From positions 62,001-126,000 of the forward strand of contig JABVXV010000023.1 of NCBI GenBank assembly GCA_013365325.1: 64,000 nucleotides of DNA. Reading direction: 5' to 3'. Shown here one piece after another: positions 50,701 to 62,700 of the stretch; position 1 is the stretch's first letter, and each line of letters opens with the position of its first letter. The position numbers and the translations under genes were made by a program. The notes beneath the pieces were generated by a model. That model saw nothing but the letters and a program-made list of their open reading frames with translations, had not been told where the DNA came from and did no database searches. This stretch comes from Dipetalonema caudispina. Its lineage: Eukaryota > Nematoda > Chromadorea > Rhabditida > Onchocercidae.

Positions 50701-53700
50701 GATAACTTATGTCAAAAATTTTGACTTCTTCGTAAACTTGAAATTCCCGCTTTCCAAAACAGAAATTATGGAAGAACTGCAAACTGCTCATTTTTTTCTG
50801 GATTTTTTAGAGATAACAAAAATTTATCGACATAAATATAAATTAATTAATAGGGTTAGTATAGCTGTATATCAGTTTGATTCGAAAATTTAAGAACTGC
50901 GATGAAATTCGATCCGATCAATTTCATAAATTTAATCTCAAACTAAGAATAATTTGCGCACATCTCAAACTCTACTTTCCTTCTCAGAAGCTTATTTGAT
51001 CCTCTGAAAAGCGGATTAAGCATTAAACACCACATTTAACCTTCTGGAACTAAATATCGATTTGTATTTTGGTTTAAATGTCGTTATAGGTCTTCAAAAG
51101 GAAGGGATTCAAATTATAATAATTAAGATGGGCATAGGACTGAATCCCATTAATACACTCCGATAATAGTTTCGAATTTTACAGATGCGAGATGCTAAAT
51201 TGTGCTATAAATTTTCTGACATGTGTATTAATCGGCATGATAAGTCTAGACTTTCTGCCAACTGAAAGGTAATAAAATCGGTACTTTATATCTTCTACTA
51301 CGGTAAACCGTACATTGTTTTTAAATTCCATTGGTGAATCAAAATTCTCATTTAAATTTTAAATATTATTTCATTAATAGACTTTCGGTAACTTCCATTT
51401 TTGTAGAAAAAAGTGTAAAAATCAACGAATCGACAGTACAAAAAAATTTGCAATATGTAAGATGCTACTGATCTGACGATATACTGACTGAAGTGACCTA
51501 CTAATTAACTTAAAATAGGAATTAGGATCCAGAAAGATTGCTATTTTTCAAAAACAAAATTATCGACTTTCATTTGATATTATCTTTTGTAATTCTATTA
51601 TAAAGTGAATTCTCTTTAAAATTGATGGATACCGGATACCGGATTGATTTACAATCTGCAGAATTTTTCAGTAAGTGGAATTAATTGAAAGAAAAAAGTC
51701 AAATTATAATAGATAAACTAATAAGTTAACTGATACTGACCTCGATGTGTTTCGACAGTCATTGAGGTAGGTTGCTTTTCGGATTTACCAACTTTAATTG
51801 ATGGATGTGCCGTGGATGATGTAGGCAAACCGGAATGGAGTGCTGTAAAAATCAGTCCAGTACTTCAATGCTGTCAGGAAAGTAATGTATCCAAAATTTG
51901 GACATAAGTCGGAATTTCTTACATAAAAATTTAATAAAAGGAACAGTAAAACGAAATGCACAACGACACATTTCGTGTGCCTAACTTCAAAAAATGTCAA
52001 AGAAAAGAAAAGGAACTGGAAAGGGTGTAATATTAGAAATACAGGACAATTCAATCATCCAATACTGTAATATAACTCTAAACTGCAAAAAAAAATGCAT
52101 AAAAGGTGGGAATTTCTAAGGTACAAATTTCGGATCGTTAAGCTGATTATATGTTGTTGCAACTGGACACTATAATGATGGCCACATCTGTCTTTTGGTC
52201 ACAGATTTCACCATAGGGAACAATAAATCACCTTGGAACCATTGTTAAGGACAGTTTATGATCATTCACAGACTCAAAGATGTGAAAGGAAAGGATGGGT
52301 GGGTTTAACTTGTTTTGATGGTCTAAGCAGATTTGAGAAAGAATTTGGGACAAAATCAGGTAATTTAATTGAAACTAGCGAGCGGGAACATTTAGATTAC
52401 AACAATGAAATCTGCAAAAGAGGTCGTAAAAATGAAGTTTATCAAGAAATGTATCGAGAAAATCCCTCCAGAATATTGTCCAAATTTCTTGCAATTTCAG
52501 ATTCTTGCAACGTAAAAATTGCTGCGGATGATTCAAGCCAACGCGATTTTTAATCTCTTCCAAGAAATAGCAGAAAATAGGTATAATTAAAAAGTAGGGA
52601 GTAGTTGTTAGTTGTCATTCAATTAACAAGCCTACTTCTCAAAATTTAGAATCATTTTGAAATCTGAGGAAGAGATCACTCTAATGACCTCTTTTATTCA
52701 TGTAAGATAAAGTAGAAATAATTTTAAATTTTGTCGAATCAACAAAGTCTGTAGAAATTCAGCTGAAATGAATTTGTTATAAAAAAACTGGAATTATTAA
52801 AAAAGGCGCAAAATCTCCTCTATATTTGAGATATTTTAAATTTGAAAATAAAGCAAACAAAAAACTTGCAATTAGCGAGACTTCTTCACAAAATATTCAA
52901 TTGATCGAATTTATTGCATCCAATCATACATATTACACAAATGAAGATCAAGTTGAGGTCACTCAACAAGGGGTAAAGTCCACATTTTCCATATATTCAT
53001 TTCCAATCTCGATTTCACCTGGTTTCCTTTTTGGGCTCCGCGGAATAATCGATACCAGCCCGATGCAACAATATGAGATCTCCCATACAATTCAATTTGG
53101 CGTAAAACTTAATTTTTCGAAGTAAATAAATACTTACGTTCCGATTTGGTAATGCTTGATGGTAGAGGCACTGATTTAGAATCGGAAAACTTCGAGGCTT
53201 CTTTTTTCAACTTTTCGGATCGCATTCCAAGCGAGCCTAAAACATAACAGTTATAATTATTTTAAACCTTTTTTTCCAAAATTCGACTCAAAAAATTTTG
53301 GAATGCAATTATTTGAATAGTTATCAGCTTATACCAAGAATAGACCTTGAGATACTATCACTTGCACAACAGTAGTAAGACATAAATCCATAATTAAATT
53401 GAAATTTAGGAATTATTGCAATGATTCTCGTCAATATTGAAAGTACCATATCAATTTAACACTTAAATAGAGCGATGAACCAAATTTCAAAAATTACACA
53501 ACTTTAGAAAGGTGCCAAAAATAATGTTTGATTTGAGTTTAGTAGCACTTCATGAAAAACAAACAAATTGTTTACAATTGAGATTTTAAAAGGAAGCGTA
53601 CAGCCACAACCTCAACCTCAGCCTCAGCCTAATCAACACAAACTTTAGCAATTTTATGTCAGTGACAGTAGTACTCATTTCTCAAATCGTTTGCTTACTT

Positions 53701-56700
53701 TCACTTTGCAAAGAATAGGATTTTTGGAAAAAATCGAAAATTTTTTCCAAGAATACAACTTTGCTAGGCTTCAGTATTATGGCCTTATCGATGATATCAA
53801 CATTCAAGCTTTGATCTATCATTCATCTAAGTAAATTACGTGTTACGCTGAAATATGATGGTTTGTGAGAAGTAAAAGTTGGACCTAATTCTTTCAAAGA
53901 AAAGTTTCGACAGAATTGAAGCATAATCTTTGAATCTATAAAATGAGATATATTTCATAATGAAATACATAATTTTAACAACATCAAATTTGAAGTCTCA
54001 AAAAACTCTGTATATAACTTATACTTCATTTATACATGTTCAAAAACTTTGAAACTTAGATGAAATGAACTTTTGGCAATACTTGACCTCAGAATAAAAT
54101 TTTTCTGAATGGGTACAATGTACTTCTTTCATTGTCACTGAAATAAACATTACCTTTTTGGACAATTTTTGGCTGAACCAACAATTGCCTTGGCTTTGTA
54201 AGTGATCGTGATGTTGTCGTTGTTGTACTATCAAGTTGCTGTGATAGTTGAGGTCGTTCAGGTCGTACTCGTGAATTTACCGTTTTCAGTGCTTCATTCC
54301 GTCGACGTTTCGCATTCATAGATGACGGTTGTTGCATTTTTTTCTTTTCTTCATTAGGAAACATCTTCTCTTCTACAAAAAAACGAAAAAAAAAAGAAAG
54401 ACAAAATATATAAAGCATAAATTATTTAATCGTTAAGGGAGCGCAAAAATTATGAAATATCTCAAATTTTTTTTACCTGTGAATTATGTTGGATCGCTTT
54501 TTACGTGGAGATAATTGATAGTAATTAATAAAGACAGTTAATTTACGAAATTTGGAGATGAAGTAATATATTAAAAAAGTTCTTGTCAAAATTATTTTCA
54601 TTTATGAAAAAACACTTCCATTTCAAAACAAATTTTATTTGTCAAAATCGCAATGTTTAAAGATTTTACTAATTATACAACCTTATCAGACAGATAGCGT
54701 TATCGATTGAGACATAAATGCAAACACCTGAAACAGGTGGATTACATTTAAAAGTTAAACTGATTTAATTTCTTAAAGAGAAAATAATGAGCTAAAATTT
54801 CATAAATTACGGAAGAATAGAAAGTTGGAATGATAAGATATGATGGTCAATTCGGGGAATCCTCTGAGAATCAAATGGAAATAAACGCGGAATAGACAAG
54901 TCGAGAATTTCTGTTAACTTTTTAAATACTTTATACACAATGAAAAATGAAGAAGATTAGGAAAAATGACTGGATGTGAAAAAANNNNNNNNNNNNNNNN
55001 NNNNNNNNNNNNNNNNNNNNNNNNNNNNNNNNNNNNNNNNNNNNNNNNNNNNNNNNNNNNNNNNNNNNNNNNNNNNNNNNNNNNCTGAGAATCAAATGGA
55101 AATAAACGCGGAATAGACAAGTCGAGAATTTCTGTTAACTTTTTAAATACTTTATACACAATGAAAAATGAAGAAGATTAGGAAAAATGACTGGATGTGA
55201 AAAAATTCAGGAAAATGAACTTTCTCTGAAAAGCACACCAATCGATAAATGTAATCAAAGCAACTGTCAACTGAGCAAAGCATGATCAAAAATTGTGGAT
55301 GAATTTGGAATGATTTGGATGAGGAAGAAGGTAAATGACCTGAAGCTAATAATGTTGTAGTGATTAATTACATTTAGGGAGAATATAAAACGCAATAATA
55401 ACAATTATTCATTGCGAGCAAATAATTGCAATAATTTATACTAATTCCAATTATTTCTTTGTTAAAATTGTCCTATTAACAATACAACCAGTCGGTGAAT
55501 ATGACAGAAAGATTATGCAGCAAATGTGCATGAATGATGTAAATGACAGATATGCTAAAAACCGATTTCAGAATTTGAATGTTTATTTTGCCAGCATTTA
55601 TGCCAATGAATGTTTTGCTGAAGGTATATTTATTTGAGGACAAAATGTGTTACTTTGGTAGATTACGCTAAATTGATCTACCGATAAAATTCTGATTCTT
55701 CGATTTGCTGAAGGCTTACAAATTAAATGGATAATCTGTGGCTAAATACATTTTGAATATTATATAAGATTAATGCAAGATATCAAAAGTTTGCATCAGA
55801 TTATCATAAACAATTGAGTAAATTACAAGTTCGCTATCTTGTACTAATTGTAAATTGAATGCTATAATTTATATTTCAATCAAAATATCCGATGAATTTC
55901 ATGAAATAATTAAATTCAATATTTGAAAAACATTACAACTACACACGATGTGATAATGTGGTCAGAAAGAGACTGAAATTTAATCCTATTAAATTGAGCG
56001 TTAGCAATCAATCGCATAAATTATAGAATTTGAAAAAGAGAGAAACGATAATCATCGCTACAACAGTGATCGGAATGAAAAATTTTAGATGAATTTCAGA
56101 TCAAAGCTGAAATTGAGCTCAGTCTTGGCTACCATTTCGAACATATCGCTTTCGTCAATCCTTCAACAATGCTAAATGCAGCTTATCATATAGATTTACG
56201 AAGTGCAAAAGTTATTTTAACAAGGACTAACAACTAACAAAGTAATATGATCGAAGTAGATGGAACATATTTCTAAAGGAGCAGATCAGTACGCTGTAGA
56301 AAGACGAACCGAAAAAATCACCGAAGGATTAAGAAGCCATTAGAGATTAACTTGACGGCTAATATTGCAAATGTTTTGCATAAAGCTTGCCTATGATTTG
56401 CACGATTGACTAAATACAGCATCTAATCAGGGTTAAATTCAAAAGTGATTAGAATAATCGTAATGATGATCTACTATTGATGAACTGCAAACTTGAAAAC
56501 TTATTTCATTTAAAAAATTTATGAGTAAGAAAAAGTATATCTCGAAAAAGTGAAAGTTCATTTTTAAACTTGAATGAAATTTTGATGAGTAAAAGAAATT
56601 TTCAATCAGAAGAACCAGTAATAAATAAATTGCTAGAATTTTCTTTTAATCTTTTAATAAAAGAGCATTTTTGAAAACTTTTGCTGAACAGCACGTATTT

Positions 56701-59700
56701 TTGGGAATTTTTATTAAACAAAAAAAAAACTTTCATTTTTCTAAATTTTTGTTCAATTTTCTTGCGTATAGCATCAAATTTCCTCCTAAATATTTGACTT
56801 TTCTAACTTTTATTTTCCTAAGAAATGTATGTAAAAAACAAGAAAATTTAGAAAAATGAATTTCTTCTTTGCAGATTCAAACTTACATTCCTGAAATTCG
56901 ATTTTTTTATCTTCCGGATGGAATCAGAAATGGACATCCCTTAAGGGAAACTAAAATAGGAGAAGATGAAGGAAGTAGAAATTATAATATCAATAACAAT
57001 TGTTTACATCATTGCTAAACATTTCTCCACCAATAAGTAACAATGGATCATTTCGTTAAATCTAATTTCTCTTCAGCTTACTCTATCTCTTCCATCATCA
57101 ACAAATCCTTCCTTACCTTACCGAGAGATCGGGAAATATGCGGTGATAGTCTTTTCAACATATTTCCATCATTATTACTCGAGTATTTAACAAAAGGTAA
57201 TGCTAACAGTGCATAGGATCGAATCCATAAAATAAAGAGGATAATGAAAAAAGGCCAGAGTTTAGAAAGTATTAAATGAGACTAGGCTTTGTGATTGAGG
57301 ATAAGCCTAGGAATTACTAATCACTTCAGATTTCGTGGATAATATAGAAAGAGTTGACGAAATGGATGAATGTGTATAGTTGGAGATGGAGAAAGAGAGG
57401 GAAAAGTAGAAAACATTGAAAGGAAATGTTATTTATCATCTGATATATAATAAATCATACATTCAGTAGTAAAAAATGAGTGAAGATAATGAATAGAAAT
57501 GGAAATGTAAAAGAATAAAAAAATAAAAAGTAATTTCAAATGGTATTGTCAACTATAGCAATTGCTGGGCGATGTTGCAACGTTTTATGGGGTGATTTTT
57601 GATCAGTAAAAAGAATCGTTGCAAAGCTGCAACGATTGCTGTTGTTTATCATATATGATCATAATATTTATTGGTCAGCAAATCAATAAATAGATAATTG
57701 TATGCAAAAAAAAAGTAAAAAAAAATTCCATTATTTCAACAAATTTATTTTTTAAAAGTTTTGATTTTTCTAAGATTGAAATAATTTCAATTTATCAAAT
57801 GTTTATTCTAAATTTTACACAGCTAGCAACTATACTATCTAGTAAGAGTGACTAATTGATAAGTGAAAAATAAAAGAAAAATCTTTTTTTTTTTTCGAAC
57901 AAAGCAATAGCAACTGCAACCAGCTCCAACAACAACTGTAGCAAAAGTTAGTTGTAATAAAGGTCATAATCAGCTTAGGACAAAAGTGATGTTAGAAGAA
58001 TTAAGGAAGTTCAAACGAGTTCGCAATTTCGATGGGATAGGATTGAATGAAGCAAATTAAAGCACTTCTATTTATGACATTTGTATCCTTGGCGAATTAA
58101 TTTTTCAATCGCTCTTGGCTTTGACTACAATTCACTAGCGGCTCATAGATTTATATAATCGATCCTACTAAATTGTGGTTGCAAAACATTTTCTTTTTAA
58201 TTAAAAATCGTAAATTGGTAGTAAGTAAATTGATTTCGGATAAGCTAAATAATTATTTCTACTTTTTTTTGGCTAACTCACAATCCAGCTGATCAAGAAT
58301 GGGATTTGAATTCATGAAATTTAGATTACACTTGGTAATCAGGAAAGACGATTTCTTCAACAAATTAAAGCAAAAAAGGTTGGAAGGTTTTCTGAAAATC
58401 ATTAAGTTTTTAAAATCTCTGGACTTAAGATTTTCCAAAAGGTGTTATAAGACAGATCAAAAATAAAATCGCGTACGATTGTATTAGACTTTTACGTAAG
58501 CATTTAAAAAATCGCCGGAATTTCAAATGAAACCATTTCTAGCGCTTTTTCTGTACATCATTTTAAGTGTGTGAAATGTGCAAATGCAAAGGAAAATAAA
58601 ATAAATCCATGGCACTTTTCGTTAAAATTTAACTTTTTTGAATTTTGTAAATTTTAGAAGGCTTAAATCGAAAAGATATTTCGAAAATTGCCAAAGTGTA
58701 GAGAGAAGAAAAGCTAAAGGTTTTGTTCGTTGATAGAAGAGGAGGAAAGTCGTCTGACCTTTGACCCGAACCAATAATGGTACACAAATGTTCTCTGACT
58801 CATTTGTTGTTACTATCAATGCAATACTGAGCAGAACTGCGTACCGATGTTGCAATTACCGCTATAGTTCAAATTTTCAATGGTGCGCAAAATGTAAACC
58901 CATTTGATTAACGCATATGGACATGAAATTTAAAAGTCCTTTATTTCTAAAACAAAAATTTGCTAATTTTAAAATGCTAACATCAGAATTTCCCTCTATG
59001 TGGATGGGAAAACTTCATAACAGATAGTTTCAGATTTGATAAAAAATGTATGCCTGACGTGTTGATGTGAAAGTCTCCGGCATTTTAATTGCCGAAGATG
59101 AAAACCCATTTATCCCATTTAGTGGTTAGGTTAAATTATCGTTTTTACTTCTGAAAACTAACCTTCATTCCCATTAACAACCGCTTGTGGTTGTGCACGT
59201 CGAACAGGTGCGGCAGATGCTGCCAATAAATCATGAAGTTTTGATTTGACATCCTTTTTTGGTTTCAGTTTATCCGCTTCAATACTTGCCTTAAGCTTTT
59301 CCATAAGTAATTGCGATTTTGAAGGCGGTTTTGGTTTTGGAGGCCTTACTGGTACTGGCGCATTCTGGAGCTCCCGTATTGATAACTAAAATTTGTTACT
59401 TGTTTCACTAAATTATTTATTAGTTTACTTAAAAAATCTGCAAAACAGGAAAAAATTTCGTAAGTCTCCGAGACAACTCAGAATGAAGTTCTCCATTTTC
59501 TAAAATTGAAACTTACCGGCCTTGGTTTCTTCGGTCTTTCTTTTTTCATCTCTTTTTCCGTACTTTCCGGTTTTTCCGTCGTTACACTTTTATGTTGTAA
59601 ATGTTCTTTCTGCTCCGGTTTTTTAGTAGTTATAAAACTACTGTTTAGCAGTTTGTAACAGTTGGATTCCCGTTCTATAGCTTCCGTACTTGTTGTCTAT

Positions 59701-62700
59701 AAGAAACGATTGAGCAAAATGATTGAAATTTTAAATTTGAAAAAGTGCAGAATCAATCATGCTTCTTATTAACTCGAAAAAGGTTTCAAAGTATGACATA
59801 AAAGGTAGGAATAGATTTTATCGTCGTAATCTTGCTTAGGGAAGTGTATTTTTACGGAGAATTCTATAACTTACAGGTGTTGCAGGTGATATTTCCTGTT
59901 CAGGAAAAGATACGAGAAGTGGTGATTTCCGTTGTTGTTCCAGTGGATCAAGAGGAGGTGTATGAGCGTTAACAGTAACATCGTCAGATATTGTGGAATC
60001 AATGCTCATGCTAGATGGTACCCTTTCAGCAGGTGATGATAATGCAATGGGTACTTGTTGAGGGAATTCTGATCCGTACGACAAAATGTCTGGATGAATC
60101 AGCTGTGTAACCGGTAAACTGGTTGCAAGCTCAGTAGGTAAATCTGTCCTGCCTTGATATGTATGGTAGTGGTTTGCATAGCTATCCAACATGTAAGCCT
60201 GATGTTGTTGATAGTGTTGCGAATCATTATTTGGAACATACTCCACCAGTGGAGTGGATAAGTTGTCATCCACGACCGGAAGACGTTCAACTCCGATACG
60301 AGATTCTTCGAGAACTAGACTAGTATTCACTGGAAAAACGAAAATTGGATATCAGATTTCATTTACAGTATTTACTTAATACACTTTAAAATTTCAACAG
60401 CTGCTATTAACATACTTTCAATGTTTCCCAGTTGTCAGCGCTGTATAGGAATTTTGTCCTGAATGAAAATCTTGAGATTAAAATTTTTGATTTTTAAAAA
60501 ACTTTTTGAATATCCTTCAAGAGTTGGACTCTTCTAAACACTTCTGAGCAATTCCCATTGCTTAGCGATTTATAAAAAGATAGATGCTTGTACTAAGTGG
60601 CACAAAAGTATTAGAGGAAATAATTTTCGTGAAAACAATTGTGAAAATTCTTCCGTAGATTTTCAGAAAGATTTAAGTTATTTATAGTACGGGTAAAGAT
60701 TTGATAAATCGAAGTATTCTCACCCGATTTCCATAAAACTAAAAATGAAAAAGTTTTAATATCAATCAAAAACTTTCAGTAAATTTCACAAAAATGAAAT
60801 TATCTTTATTCCATACTTTGTATGATTTAGAAAACAGAAAAAAAAAAAGTCGCAGCTACACTGCCAAATAGAGCGATTTATCAAAGTATCATAAATGTGA
60901 CTACCATCAAACATTCTCCTTAAATCCCTTAAGAAACTTCGGAGCAATTTTCGATCTTCCACTCTCCTAAGTAATAATTAGGCCTACGATCTATTGTGCT
61001 ATTGAAATATTTTGTTAACAGATTCAAAGTTATCTAAACCACAAAACTTGCAAATTCTACAGTTAGTGATAATTTTTGGTGTGATTACATAGACAAATGC
61101 AATTTGCGCTAAATTATGGATAATTTTAAAAACATTTTAGAATTAAGAAGCTTACATGGTGGATATGGCACATCGTCATCAACTTCAATAAGCTCACTTG
61201 GACATTCAATTTCCTCCAACAATTGATAATGACTTCGGCCTATCTAAATTTTCACTTTCAGAACTGATAAACAAAATTGTTTGAAAAAAATAATAGGTAA
61301 TTATTTCGGTTTCTCAGTAACTTATCAAGATATATGATTGTGATTTTTGAATGATATATGAATTGATCATTTTAAAATAAATGAAATTTTTGATAGAAAC
61401 AATGACTGATATCCAATGTCGTTGGCACTGATTTTTCTTAAATTTCCCATTTAATATATTTTGTCGGTCTTCTATAAAGTCTGCCTATATTTTCAACCAA
61501 ACTACGGAAAAAGCAATCAAAGTTGAAAATTATAGGAGGTGGAATTTATCACATAAATTTAGATATTGAAAAAGTTATAGGATGAATTTGCTAAATAATT
61601 TTCACAAAATCTCTACTAGTAGGAATTTTAGTTTAATTTATTTTTACTAAGTTGAATCTTTTTTTTGAAACCTTAGCTATCAGTTATTAAGTATCAATTC
61701 TGAACAAGCATTTCTTTAATCAAATTTTCATTTCAAAAGCTAATAATATCTAGCTTAGGCTAATGGAAGCATATAGTTCTATCTTAAAATTCAACGCTTT
61801 CGATTTTTGGAATTATCAATCGGTAATGCTTTTCTTTTTTTAGCATATCGCAATTTTTCTTTTTAAAAAAAGCGATTCATCGGTGATTTTAGTAAATAAT
61901 TCACCGGTCCAGCAATTGTATAAGTTGCTTGTGAATTGACCATTGCATCACTGTTCCAACTGCCACTCATCATCTATAATTTTAGGTTAGCTCTCATGGC
62001 GGTAAACGATTTAAAAGAGTGTGATTTTAGTGGGTTAGTATTTCAGAATAAATTTGACATTAATTGATAATTGATATTTCAAAATTAATTTATTTTCTTT
62101 TATTGTAAGCTATCTGATTCAGTAATTGATTTAGGCAATAATGGAATAAATAATTTTGCAAATTAAGGAAATGAAAGATTGAAAAGTCTGATTTGGAAGT
62201 ATTAAAAACAAATATAAACAAAATCGACAGCACTATTTGGTGACCTGAATTACGTGAAACTTTCAGTCAGACGACTTCAGAAGGACTGCTGTTGATGTCA
62301 GTCACAAGCGCTCAACTTTTCACAACTATGAATGTGACATGATTAATTAATTTTTTAATTTCAATCAGCACAAATGAATTCTGCAATAAGTCGGTAATAA
62401 ATGGGAAATAATTAAATTTATAATTTTGTCTACAAAATTTTTTGTCACGTAACAGTTAGCTATAAATTCTTGTTTCTATTTGGAAACTAAACACCGATGA
62501 GCAAACGTTTTTTCCAGAATGATTTAGAAACACAAAGTATTTCGATTGCATTTTTCATTTTAGCAGCAACTGATTAAATTTCAATAAAAAAATTTTAGTG
62601 AGAAAAATTTGATAGAAAAGAAAAAACTCATGCAATCAGAAAAACGTATAAATAAGAAATTATCAAAAGGTTTTCGGGAAGGTATTTACTGGTATGAAGG

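Noticed and set aside
54914..55159. 81-codon minus-strand frame running through the N block
   Set aside because: It exists only because N's contain no stops; the flanks are the duplicated contig ends.
60099..60290. 63-codon minus-strand frame
   Set aside because: Out-of-frame shadow of the large coiled-coil-gene exon 60329-59875, whose own frame has matching phases on both sides.
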